Position numbers and translations under genes: made by a program. This document shows positions 48,417 to 56,482 of a DNA stretch of 64,000 nucleotides, in pieces. How positions within the stretch are numbered: position 1 is the first letter of the stretch; the number at the start of each line of letters is the position of its first letter. The notes beneath the pieces are model-generated. The model was not told where the DNA came from. It did not search any database and saw only the letters and a program-made list of their open reading frames with translations. The stretch is from Planctomycetaceae bacterium (GTDB lineage: Bacteria > Planctomycetota > Planctomycetia > Pirellulales > Pirellulaceae), in contig JAHEBQ010000001.1 of the NCBI GenBank assembly GCA_024642205.1, positions 62,001-126,000 of the forward strand, written 5' to 3'.

Positions 48417-49853
48417 ATGAATATTCAAACCAAGATTGAAGCGCGACGCGATTTTCTGAAGATGACTTCTGCCGCCGCACTGGCCGCGTTGGCGACCGGG
48501 GCGCCGCGCTTGATACGCGCCGATGACACGAAACCGGACGCTCCCGCGGCGACGGCCGATACTTGCATCCTCTTGTGGATGGCCGGTGGAATGGCGGCCC
48601 CGGATACATTTGATCCCAAACGCTACGAGCCATTTGAAAAAGGGCTGGCCGCCGAAAAAATAATCTCGACGTTTCCCGAAATCGATACGGTGGTCGACAA
48701 CATCAAGATCACACAAGGCCTTGAGCAAATCGCGCGGATCCTTGATCGCGGCACGTTGATTCGCTCGCATGTTCAGGCTGATCTGGGAAATATTCTTCAT
48801 TCGCGGCATCAGTATCACTGGCATACCGGTTACGTTCCACCGCAGACGGTTGCCGCACCCCACATTGGTGCCTGGATGGCAAAGCTGCTAGGCCCCCGCA
48901 ATCCCGCGATCCCGGCCTTCATCGACATCGGCCAACGACTGGAAGGGGTTGGTGAAAAGGAAGAACTCAAGGCCTTTCATACGGCTGGATTCCTGGGAAG
49001 CGAGTTTGGCCCATTTGTCCTGCCCTATCCCGACCAGGCGATCGAATCGGTGCGGCCCCCCAAAGGCATGACGCCGAAGCGGTTCGAAGCTCGATTCAGG
49101 ATGTACCGCGAGCTCGTCAACCAACAGCACGGTGATGATGCCAGCGACTATCAAAAAGAATCGATGATGCGTTCAATGGAAAACGCTTACCGTTTGCTCA
49201 GTTCACCAGAACGGACGGCGTTCGATTTGACGCTCGAACCCAAGGCCAGTTATGACCGATACAACACCAGTCGTTTTGGCCAGGGCTGCCTCCTGGCCAG
49301 GCGACTTACCGAAGCCGGGGCGCGATTCATCGAAGTCACGACCGAGTATGTTCCGTTCGTTTCCTGGGACACGCATGAAAATGGACACACAACCGCGGCG
49401 CAGATGAAGAAAGATGTTGATCAGCCGATCGCCCAGCTGATTCTTGATCTGGAACAACGCGGTTTGCTCGATCGAACGCTGGTTGTCATTGCGAGCGAAT
49501 TCAGTCGCGACATGATGATCGAAGGTGTTCCCGGCAGCACGGCCAGGGATCAGTCTCGTGCCAAAGCCGATATCATGGCCGAGATGAAGCAATACGGATT
49601 GCACAGACACTTCACCGGCGGGAGTAGCGTGCTGATGTTTGGCGGAGGAATCGGCAAGGGAGTTCTGTACGGAAAAACGGCTGCAGAACGTCCTTGCCTG
49701 GCGATCGAAAAACCGGTCACCATTACCGATTTGCACGCGACGATTTTCCGGGCGATGGGGATCCGTCCAGACTCCGGCCTCGACGTCGAGAAGCGACCAT
49801 TTTACGTGACCCAGGACGGCAAAGGAAAACCGGTGGGTGAACTGTTCGGGTAG
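48417..49853 (+). CDS. DUF1501 protein, exported
   Basis: 478 residues from ATG 48417; the frame is open from 48357 but only this start gives the signal region (EARRDFLKMTSAAALAALAT, a Tat-like arginine pair). DUF1501 features: WMAGGMAAPDTFDPKRYEPF, SWDTHENG, and VIASEFSRDMM. With the PSCyt1 and propeller genes it forms the second catabolic set of the window. Specific reaction unknown. Confidence 0.88.
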   Translation: MNIQTKIEARRDFLKMTSAAALAALATGAPRLIRADDTKPDAPAATADTCILLWMAGGMAAPDTFDPKRYEPFEKGLAAEKIISTFPEIDTVVDNIKITQGLEQIARILDRGTLIRSHVQADLGNILHSRHQYHWHTGYVPPQTVAAPHIGAWMAKLLGPRNPAIPAFIDIGQRLEGVGEKEELKAFHTAGFLGSEFGPFVLPYPDQAIESVRPPKGMTPKRFEARFRMYRELVNQQHGDDASDYQKESMMRSMENAYRLLSSPERTAFDLTLEPKASYDRYNTSRFGQGCLLARRLTEAGARFIEVTTEYVPFVSWDTHENGHTTAAQMKKDVDQPIAQLILDLEQRGLLDRTLVVIASEFSRDMMIEGVPGSTARDQSRAKADIMAEMKQYGLHRHFTGGSSVLMFGGGIGKGVLYGKTAAERPCLAIEKPVTITDLHATIFRAMGIRPDSGLDVEKRPFYVTQDGKGKPVGELFG

Positions 49854-49893
49854 TCGAACGAGTACGTGGCATTTTGCTCAGCTTAACAGCGCT

Positions 49894-49910
49894 CGTTTGC
49901 GGAGCAAACG
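49894..49910. terminator. Short perfect hairpin after the DUF1501 gene
   Basis: CGTTTGC (49894-49900) and GCAAACG (49904-49910) form a perfect 7-bp stem with a GGA loop. There is no clear T run, so it may be a transcript-end stabiliser rather than an intrinsic terminator. It abuts a 14-bp tandem repeat. Confidence 0.5.
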
Positions 49911-49992
49911 GCCACACATAAACGGCCACACACTAGCGGCCACACACTAGCGGCCACCCACTAGCGGCTACCCACTAAAGGCTACCCACTAA
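49909..49992 (+). repeat. Six copies of a 14-bp tandem repeat
   Basis: Six adjacent 14-bp units occur, with consensus CGGCCACMCACTAG. Copies start at 49909, 49923, 49937, 49951, 49965 and 49979. The first (…CATAAA) and the last two (CGGCTACCCACTAA, AGGCTACCCACTAA) are degenerate; units two and three are identical. The sequence is noncoding. Confidence 0.95.
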
Positions 49993-50332
49993 TGGTCAAC
50001 GATGGAATGGCGATTCGCAAACAATTCCGCAGGGTTGCCGGAACAAACGATCGACGACCGGCAGAGTATCCCGGGGCGCCGTGAAATCGACGAGAAAAAT
50101 GAACCATGGTTGGGATCAATCGTCTTGAATTCGATTCCCGCATGGATATCGTCGGTTGTCAACAGCGATCGGTGGCGTCGACATTCAATCCACGCTCCAG
50201 TTCCGAGAATGACCGTCGATTTGCCGGTCAAGATCGGACATGGGTCTCTTCGAGTTTGTATATTAGCGTGAACATTTTCTTTGCCGGGCCGTCTCGCCAG
50301 TCCACCCATTGTTTTGGTTTGATTGAATTGCA
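49993..50332. other. 340-bp intergenic region before the CCA-transferase gene
   Basis: Only a weak minus-strand frame (49989-50342) crosses this stretch; it has no recognised domain. It should hold the promoter of the nucleotidyltransferase gene. Confidence 0.4.
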
Positions 50333-51547
50333 ATGTCTCCACGTGAGTTCGCCATCGAAGTCGTCAAAAAGCTCCAACTTGCCGGTTACCAGGCGTTGTG
50401 GGCGGGTGGTTGCGTACGCGATCAATTGGCGGGTCGAATCCCCAAAGATTATGATGTCGCGACCAACGCGACACCCGAACAAGTCCGCGAGGTATTTGGC
50501 AGGAAACGAACATTGCCAATCGGTGTCTCGTTTGGCGTGATCACGGTGCTCGGCCCGCAACGTGTCGAACCCATTGAGGTTGCGACTTTCCGGCGCGACG
50601 GTGGGTACTCCGACGGTCGACATCCGGATTCGGTCGAGTTCACCGATGCGCGGGAAGATGCGCTGAGGCGCGACTTCACGATCAATGGAATGTTTTTTGA
50701 CCCGCTCACGAAACAGGTCCACGACTATGTGGGGGGACGCGAGGATCTTGCCGCCCGGAAAATTCGGGCGATCGGAAATCCCCACTTGCGGATTGACGAA
50801 GACAAACTCCGAATGCTTCGGGCCGTTCGATTTGCGTCCACTTTTGAGTTTGAAATTGAACCTCAAACGATGTCCGCCATTCGGAGCCATGCTGCCGAAA
50901 TCAACCTGGTCAGCGGCGAACGAATCGGAACGGAGATGCGAAAAATGCTGGGCAGTCCGCACCGTGCGGTGGCGGTGAGACTGCTGCGGAAATCGGGTCT
51001 GCTGACGGAGCTCGTTCCGGAGGGTCGTTCCTGGAATGAACAGTCACAACACTGGGAACCGATGGTCGCGAAACTGGAACGGCTTGAGGGCGACTTTGAA
51101 TGCGCCGCAGCGATTCTGCTGGAACCGATCATCGAGCGATTCGGTATCGGCATGATGTTTGAACGCTGGAAGCTGTCGAATCAAGAGCGCAAGTCGATCA
51201 ATTGGATCAGTCAAAATTGGAGGAAGCTGGACCGGGCCGAGCAAGTCGCGTGGTCTCAGATCCAACCACTCCTGGTCCAGGCGGACGCAGAACGCGCGCT
51301 GGCCGTCGCCGCGTCGCAGGCTGCTGAGCCATCCCGAGGGGTAGTGTTTTGTCGGAAGCGATTGGCGTGGCCAAGCGATTTACTTGATCCCAGGCCATTG
51401 CTCGACGGGGGAGATTTGATCAAGCTGGGAATCAAGAGTGGGCCGCGGTATGCGCAAATTCTGGGCGCCGTTCGAAATGCGCAACTTGATGGTGAAATTG
51501 ATTCGGTTGAACAGGCGCGATCGATGGCCAAGAAATTGTCGGGTTAG
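50333..51547 (+). CDS. CCA tRNA nucleotidyltransferase / poly(A) polymerase family protein
   Basis: 404 residues. Class II nucleotidyltransferase signatures are all present: GGCVRDQLAGRIPKDYDVAT (GG and DxD metal motif near residue 35), RRDFTINGMFFDP (RRD motif), and IDEDKLRMLRAVRFA. The C-terminal helical part is the RNA-binding region; the tail SGPRYAQILGAVRNAQLDGEI matches CCA-adding enzymes. The window tRNA-Leu lacks an encoded CCA, consistent with a need for this enzyme. The distinction from PcnB cannot be settled from sequence alone. Confidence 0.9.
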   Translation: MSPREFAIEVVKKLQLAGYQALWAGGCVRDQLAGRIPKDYDVATNATPEQVREVFGRKRTLPIGVSFGVITVLGPQRVEPIEVATFRRDGGYSDGRHPDSVEFTDAREDALRRDFTINGMFFDPLTKQVHDYVGGREDLAARKIRAIGNPHLRIDEDKLRMLRAVRFASTFEFEIEPQTMSAIRSHAAEINLVSGERIGTEMRKMLGSPHRAVAVRLLRKSGLLTELVPEGRSWNEQSQHWEPMVAKLERLEGDFECAAAILLEPIIERFGIGMMFERWKLSNQERKSINWISQNWRKLDRAEQVAWSQIQPLLVQADAERALAVAASQAAEPSRGVVFCRKRLAWPSDLLDPRPLLDGGDLIKLGIKSGPRYAQILGAVRNAQLDGEIDSVEQARSMAKKLSG

Positions 51548-51727
51548 TGTTCTGAAGTCCAACCCCACGACGCGCCTGCCGAGCTGAACCGAGGCTCTCA
51601 TCGCGAGCCATCATCGCGAGCCGGAACGACGATGGTATTGGATCGGACCCGGCGTCGACATCGACAACCGGCATTTCTCCCGGGAAAACCGACCGGATGC
51701 GCAATCATGAAATCGACAAAAAAAGCC

Positions 51728-51756
51728 TTGACTCGTTTACCCATCCGGTTTACTCT
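51728..51756 (+). promoter_or_regulatory. Predicted promoter of the membrane-protein/winged-helix operon
   Basis: TTGACT (51728-51733) and TACTCT (51751-51756) are 17 bp apart, a plausible sigma70-type pair. The -10 box lies inside the first operator-like palindrome, so a bound regulator would block it. Confidence 0.5.
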
Positions 51757-51794
51757 GTATCGCAAAGCCAATTTGCTTTGCAACGCAAAGTCAA
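51749..51794. promoter_or_regulatory. Two abutting 23-bp operator-like sites
   Basis: Site 1 (51749-51771): TTTACTCTG-N5-CAAAGCCAA. Site 2 (51772-51794): TTTGCTTTG-N5-CAAAGTCAA, whose core CTTTGC-AAC-GCAAAG is a perfect palindrome. Both match the consensus TTTACTyTG-N5-CArAGTAAA taken from a third site at 52932. They lie directly end to end, 28 bp before ATG 51823. Confidence 0.7.
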
Positions 51795-51822
51795 CCCAGT
51801 CGCATCGTGCCCTTCGAAAATC

Positions 51823-52464
51823 ATGAACATTCACCGTGCATTGTCGGATATTGCTGAGATTCGCGCGCAATTGGACCGGACGGAAACTTACCGTGGTTTT
51901 CGATCCCTGGCGGTGGGGGTTTCCGTCGCATTGCTGCTAGTCGGCGCCTGGCTGGAGCAAGCCTGGGTCGCCGATCCGATCGTTTCTGTCGATCGATATT
52001 TGACGGTCTGGTTCTGCGTGGCGATCGCGAGCGCAACACTGGCGTTAGTCGAGATGTCGATTCGGGCGCGCGTCAGTGAAAACGAACTGGTCGGAAAAAT
52101 GCACTGGTCATTGGCCCGTCAGATTTCTCCGAGCTTGCTGGTCGGGTTTGTATTGACCCTGGTGATCGTCGCCCACGCACGTGAACAACCAACCGCTTCG
52201 GCCGGTTTAATGTGGTCGCTGCCGGGTGTATGGTCGATGATTTACGGATTGGGATTATTCTCCTGTCACAAGCATCTCCCAAGTCAAACACTCGGCGTGG
52301 CAGTCTATTTTCTGTTCGCCGGTATTCTGCTATTGGCTCACAACTGGTCCACTCGGGAGTTGGCGGGTTGGCAGATGATCGCTTCGTTTGGCGTGGGACA
52401 AACGTGTTTGGCAATCGTGCTGTTTTGGAACCTGGAGAGACGCCGTCATGCACCAGAAAAATAA
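51823..52464 (+). CDS. Six-helix membrane protein of unknown function, partner of a winged-helix regulator
   Basis: 213 residues from ATG 51823; the open frame to 51697 runs through the promoter and operators and is not used. A short soluble N-terminus (ALSDIAEIRAQLDRTETYRG) precedes about six membrane helices (SLAVGVSVALLLVGAWL, YLTVWFCVAIASATLALV, LLVGFVLTLVIVAH, and three more). I do not recognise a named family. Its end overlaps the regulator gene by 17 bp, so the two are cotranscribed and probably function together. Confidence 0.85.
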   Translation: MNIHRALSDIAEIRAQLDRTETYRGFRSLAVGVSVALLLVGAWLEQAWVADPIVSVDRYLTVWFCVAIASATLALVEMSIRARVSENELVGKMHWSLARQISPSLLVGFVLTLVIVAHAREQPTASAGLMWSLPGVWSMIYGLGLFSCHKHLPSQTLGVAVYFLFAGILLLAHNWSTRELAGWQMIASFGVGQTCLAIVLFWNLERRRHAPEK

Positions 52465-52873
52465 TCAGGATGTCGAACTGAACAACAGAAAGACATCCAC
52501 GCACGATGCGTTGGAAGAACTGGATCGAATATTTCACGAAAAAGCCAGGTTGGGGATCATGACGACGATTGTCGGTGCGCCTGACGGGATGAACTTCAAT
52601 GACCTCAAAATGCTCTGTGATTTGACAGATGGAAATTTGAATCGCCACCTCAAGGTGCTGGTCGATACCGGTGTACTCAACGTAAAAAAAACAGGGCAGG
52701 GAAGGAATACCAACAGCCTCTATCGTTTGACCAGTAAGGGTCGCCGGGCGTTTGAAAGATACCTCAACGCGCTGGAAACAATTTTGAATGCGGCAAAAAA
52801 GTCGACTGAAGTGCCGGCCACAAGACGTGGAACCGGGCGTAGCGACCAGGGGTTTTCGCCGGCGGCGGGGTAG
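52448..52873 (+). CDS. Winged-helix DNA-binding regulator (ArsR/MarR-like, HTH_34 type)
   Basis: 141 residues from ATG 52448 (the frame is open to 52388). Core: DALEELDRIFHEKARLGIMTTIV, then the recognition-helix region MNFNDLKMLCDLTDGNLNRHLKVLVDTG, wing NVKKTGQGRNTNSLYRLTSKGRRAF, and a helical dimerisation tail. This form (small single-domain winged helix with an adjacent membrane protein) is found in many bacteria. It is the obvious candidate to bind the palindromes at 51749-51794 and 52932-52954. Confidence 0.85.
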   Translation: MHQKNNQDVELNNRKTSTHDALEELDRIFHEKARLGIMTTIVGAPDGMNFNDLKMLCDLTDGNLNRHLKVLVDTGVLNVKKTGQGRNTNSLYRLTSKGRRAFERYLNALETILNAAKKSTEVPATRRGTGRSDQGFSPAAG

Positions 52874-52931
52874 GGCACTCGGCGGCAGGGCGAGCCCAAA
52901 CAATGAGGCAGGCCTGGCATTTTTATGGGCT

Positions 52932-52954
52932 TTTACTTTGCATCACAGAGTAAA
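52932..52954. promoter_or_regulatory. Third operator-like palindrome
   Basis: TTTACTTTG (52932-52940), spacer CATCA, CAGAGTAAA (52946-52954): a 9-5-9 inverted repeat with one mismatch. It lies 29 bp before ATG 52984 and matches sites 1 and 2 upstream of the regulator operon, so the following gene pair is probably in the same regulon. Confidence 0.75.
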
Positions 52955-52983
52955 CATTCTTGGAATCATTGGGAGCATGTAAA

Positions 52984-53913
52984 ATGGGCAGTTCGACGAG
53001 GTTGCGGACCGGTTTTTACGACTGGCTTTTTGAGCTGGATCGAATCTTGCGTGGCGAGGCGACCGGTCCGGCAGATCTTCGGCAGGCGGACATCCGGATC
53101 CCGGTGGTCGGAGTGGCGGTAATCGTCATTCTGCTGGCGGCTGTCTACGGGCTCTGCATGGGTAGCTTTGCGTTGGTCCGCGGAATTGAAAACAGCAATT
53201 ATGAGCAGGCGCTGCTGCAGACATTTGCCTCGATGTGCAAGGTCCCGTTGTTGTTCTTGCTGACGTTGTTCGTCACATTTCCATCGCTTTACGTTTTCAA
53301 CGCCCTGGTTGGATCGAAACTGCGAGTGGTCCCGGTGTTAAAACTCCTCGTTGCGTCACTAGCCGTGAACCTGGCAGCCCTTGCATCGATGGGCCCGATC
53401 TTGGCCTTTTTCTCTGTCAGTACTCCCAACTACTCATTCATCGTATTGCTGAATGTCATTGTGTTTTCGGTGGCGGGGATGTTGGGATTGGTATTTCTGA
53501 TCCAGACCTTGAATCGTCTTGTCTTGTCGGAATGCGAAACGTCGCCGTTAACCGTCTCGCATCCGGTAGCATTCGAGGACGATGCCACGATTGTTACCGG
53601 AGATCCGACTCTCGCCTTCAACTCGGAGCCGGATTCGCAACGGCCGATGCAAGCACCGATTCGTTCGCAGACCAGCGACCTCAGGCAACGCAAATCCGGG
53701 CCGTTGGATCGACTGGAGGGAACCGTACTGGGCCATCACGTGCGAAAGGTATTCGCTTGCTGGATCGTCTTGTTCGGTTTGGTCGGTGCCCAGATGGGCT
53801 GGGTCCTGCGACCCTTTATTGGCTCACCCGCGGAGCCATTTTCCTGGTTTCGTGCTCGCCATTCCAATTTCTTCGAAGCGGTGTATCACACGCTGACCAA
53901 TGTACTGTTTTGA
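52984..53913 (+). CDS. Membrane protein of unknown function (paralog of next gene)
   Basis: 309 residues from ATG 52984, with GGGAG ahead; the frame is open from a TTG at 52960. Four or five membrane helices: VAVIVILLAAVYGLCMGSFAL, FASMCKVPLLFLLTLFVTFPSLYVFNAL, a helix around ALASMGPILAFFSV, FIVLLNVIVFSVAGMLGLVFL, and ACWIVLFGLVGAQMGWVLRPFIGSP. A polar linker of about 60 residues precedes the last helix. It shares GxxMGS, KVPLL, PS-x-F/Y-V-x-N-x-L and LRPFIG(S/N)P with the next gene. Unrecognised family. Confidence 0.8.
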   Translation: MGSSTRLRTGFYDWLFELDRILRGEATGPADLRQADIRIPVVGVAVIVILLAAVYGLCMGSFALVRGIENSNYEQALLQTFASMCKVPLLFLLTLFVTFPSLYVFNALVGSKLRVVPVLKLLVASLAVNLAALASMGPILAFFSVSTPNYSFIVLLNVIVFSVAGMLGLVFLIQTLNRLVLSECETSPLTVSHPVAFEDDATIVTGDPTLAFNSEPDSQRPMQAPIRSQTSDLRQRKSGPLDRLEGTVLGHHVRKVFACWIVLFGLVGAQMGWVLRPFIGSPAEPFSWFRARHSNFFEAVYHTLTNVLF

Positions 53914-53967
53914 ATTCCATCATTCGAGGTCGGAACGCGATTCCAGGTGCGCGGGGAGTAAAAAACG

Positions 53968-54780
53968 TTGAATTCAATCACGGAAATGCTGTTGCGGCAT
54001 CTGCAAACCGTGGTCCGATGGTTCGTAACCGTCGACCACGTTTTGCGCCGCCGCGTTCCGGGCCGACGAACGGGTGTATCTGGAATCCCGTTGGACGCCA
54101 AGCCAACAGGTTCCGGCAACAGTGGGCCGTTTCTGCCACTTTCCAAAGTGGCCGCGATCGTATTGGTGTTTGGGCCGATATATGGCGCTGCCATGGGTTC
54201 CTATGCTTATGTCGTTGGCAAAAGATCCTTCGTCGAACAATTGCCCCAGTTGATCTATTCCGGGTTCAAGGTTCCACTGTTGATCGCAATGACGGTCGCG
54301 ATTTCGATACCGAGTTTTTTTGTGATCAATACGTTGTTGGCTTTACGGGACGATTTTGGCGAAGCAAGTCGCGCGATTATCTCGGCCCAAGCCGGGATGG
54401 CGGTGATCCTCGGTTCGTTTTTCCCACTGACACTGTTTACCTACGTTTCGCTGGGAACGTCAGAAGCGAGCTACGCGTTTGCAATCCTGGTCAACGCGGC
54501 GATGTTTGGACTGGCAAGTGTTTCGTCCCAGGTGCTTTTGCGAGGGTACTACCAGACGTTGATCCAGCGAAACCGCCGCCACCTGTGGATGGTTCGAATG
54601 TGGATCGTGGTCTACGCATTTGTTGGAATTCAAGCGGGATACATTCTTCGACCCTTCATAGGCAACCCCATGGCGCCAACGACGTTTCTGCGACGAGAAT
54701 CGTTTCAAAATGCGTATGTCAAAGTGATTGAGCTGGTGTGGAAAGCCTTGAGTGAGCTCTCCCTGCTGGCATGTTTCTGA
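53968..54780 (+). CDS. Membrane protein of unknown function (paralog of preceding gene)
   Basis: 270 residues from a TTG at 53968, with GGGGAG upstream; an ATG at 53986 is an alternative. Helices include FLPLSKVAAIVLVFGPIYGAAMGSYAYV, KVPLLIAMTVAISIPSFFVINTLLAL, AGMAVILGSFFPLTLFTYVSL, YAFAILVNAAMFGLASV, and VVYAFVGIQAGYILRPFIGNP. It aligns with the preceding gene along its length, lacking the polar linker. The two are 54 bp apart and probably form a heteromeric or duplicated membrane component. Confidence 0.8.
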   Translation: MNSITEMLLRHLQTVVRWFVTVDHVLRRRVPGRRTGVSGIPLDAKPTGSGNSGPFLPLSKVAAIVLVFGPIYGAAMGSYAYVVGKRSFVEQLPQLIYSGFKVPLLIAMTVAISIPSFFVINTLLALRDDFGEASRAIISAQAGMAVILGSFFPLTLFTYVSLGTSEASYAFAILVNAAMFGLASVSSQVLLRGYYQTLIQRNRRHLWMVRMWIVVYAFVGIQAGYILRPFIGNPMAPTTFLRRESFQNAYVKVIELVWKALSELSLLACF

Positions 54781-54892
54781 GCACCAGGTGCCTCCCGCGT
54801 GGCCCCGAGGATGGGGTCCCCACCGTGCCGTACCGCGTTGAACTTCCGCACGGGTGATTTTCGGAGCAGTCAACCAACGACGATAACACAGG

Positions 54893-54933
54893 CAAAAAAA
54901 AACGCGGCTGCAAAACGGGTTTTGCGCCGCGTT
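54893..54933 (-). terminator. Intrinsic terminator of the TPR/TIGR03067 gene
   Basis: AACGCGGC (with one unpaired T) and GCAAAAC pair with GTTTTGC and CCGCGTT across GG. On the minus strand the stem is followed by nine T. It lies just past the minus-strand gene ending at 54965 and can also stop the convergent plus-strand operon. Confidence 0.88.
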
Positions 54934-54964
54934 CTATCGATCCTGCTTGCACTGGGACCGCGTT

Positions 54965-56263
54965 TTATTCTTTGTCAACCGTCATCGTAAACAGAAAATT
55001 ACCGTCGGCTTCGGTCGACTCGAATTTCTCTGGTCGTTCGCCACCGGTTGCATTGTAGCAAAGGATAAATTTTCCATCTTCGAACTTCAGAATTCCGACG
55101 GCAGCACTGCCTTCTGGCGCGGGACCGGACTCGACCTTCATATCGATCTGAATCGGGGACGCATTGGCATTGATCTCGTAAGACATCTTGAACTCATCGT
55201 CGCCAGCAGGAATCGTAATCATGTCCTTGTCAAACGTGATCTTCGAGACGGCCAATCGGTCAGCGGTCACCTTTTCACCCGCTCTTGTCCCTTCGCTGAC
55301 ATTCCATTTTCCCACGACTTTCGAAGGATCGAACTTGGCGCTCGTTTTCTCAAGCACGAACATGAAATTACCATCATCTTTGGTCGTCTTGAATTCCTTC
55401 GGTCGATTCTGGCCGGTCGGATCGTAGCAGAGAGTAGCCTTATTTCCGTCAACTTTCATGATCGCAAGTGCTTCGCCCTCGGGCGCAGGACCGGATTCGA
55501 TCTTGAAGTCGACTTCGACCCGGTCTTTGCCCGGTTTGATGAATTTGTATGACATCACGAAAGAATCATCGCCCGCCGGAATCGTCACGTCTTTGGCCGT
55601 GAAGGTCACGACGGGAAGCCGATCTTTGGCAATCTCTTCTCCCAGATGAGCTCCGGAAGTGATCTTCCATTCTCCGACGAGAGACTTGACGTCCAATGTC
55701 GCTTCGGAAATCTTCTCGGGAACCTTCTTGGGAGGTTTACCGTTGTTTTTCGCTCGTTCCTGGATCGCTTTGAACCCTTCCGTTTTCCGAACATTGTTTA
55801 GATCCGCATCCCAATCGCCAGACTCGGGATCCAAATATTCAAAAAGATCAAACCCGCTATCCAGCGCCGCATTCAAAAACTTGAGCGCCTTTTCGGGCTG
55901 GTTTTTCAGCGAATAGGCACATCCGAGGTTGTACAAACCAAACTGTTTGAACTCGGGGAATTCCGTTGTTTTCTGATGTGCTTCGATGGCCTCATCCAGT
56001 TTTCCGTCTAGATGCAGAGAATATCCAAGGAAATGCCAGGCGGCACCATTGTCTTTTTTCAGCTCCGTGTACGTCTTCAGCTTTTTCGCGGAGGCGGCAT
56101 AATTTCCGTTGCTTCGATCGACTGCGGCCGCTTCAAACAGGCCATCCAGGTCAACCTTTTCCTCGGCCTCCTGGGAGATTGCCATGCCGGGCCCGAATAT
56201 CAATGCCAATGAAAACAGTGTTAACCAAAACGACGACGCTCGATAATTACGTGATAACAACAT
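54965..56263 (-). CDS. Exported TPR protein with two TIGR03067-like domains
   Basis: 432 residues from ATG 56263 with GGGAGG upstream; the longer frame to 56467 is not used. Signal peptide (FWLTLFSLALIFGPGMAIS), then TPR repeats (residues about 40-150: AAWHFLGYSLHLDGKLDEAIEAH, GLYNLGCAYSLKNQPEKALKF), then two homologous domains (about 205-300 and 325-425) with WKITSGAHLGEE / WNVSEGTRAGEK, VTIPAGDDSF / ITIPAGDDEF, and LCYDPTGQNRPKEF / LCYNATGGERPEKF, typical of the planctomycete TIGR03067 family. Function unknown; periplasmic. Confidence 0.85.
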   Translation of the reverse strand: MLLSRNYRASSFWLTLFSLALIFGPGMAISQEAEEKVDLDGLFEAAAVDRSNGNYAASAKKLKTYTELKKDNGAAWHFLGYSLHLDGKLDEAIEAHQKTTEFPEFKQFGLYNLGCAYSLKNQPEKALKFLNAALDSGFDLFEYLDPESGDWDADLNNVRKTEGFKAIQERAKNNGKPPKKVPEKISEATLDVKSLVGEWKITSGAHLGEEIAKDRLPVVTFTAKDVTIPAGDDSFVMSYKFIKPGKDRVEVDFKIESGPAPEGEALAIMKVDGNKATLCYDPTGQNRPKEFKTTKDDGNFMFVLEKTSAKFDPSKVVGKWNVSEGTRAGEKVTADRLAVSKITFDKDMITIPAGDDEFKMSYEINANASPIQIDMKVESGPAPEGSAAVGILKFEDGKFILCYNATGGERPEKFESTEADGNFLFTMTVDKE

Positions 56264-56482
56264 TGATCGTGCCTCCCAGATTCGTGTATTGAAACAGCCC
56301 CAAATCGAATCCGCATTGTAAGCGATTCGGCGACCAATGCACCCGTTCGACCAGGGAACACGAATCTTGGATTTTGCTTTGGCTTTCGACTGTGCGATAG
56401 ATAACGATAAACGGCCACGCATGTCGAGCAAAACGACGTGCACGGAACCAACTCCGAAATTATTCATCGCGGATCATGGGAA

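Noticed and set aside
47917..48633. 238-residue minus frame
   Set aside because: It runs through degenerate repeat-like intergenic sequence and the start of the DUF1501 gene; no domain.
49909..49992. Possible CRISPR array
   Set aside because: Units are 14 bp and contiguous, with no spacers; it is a simple tandem repeat.
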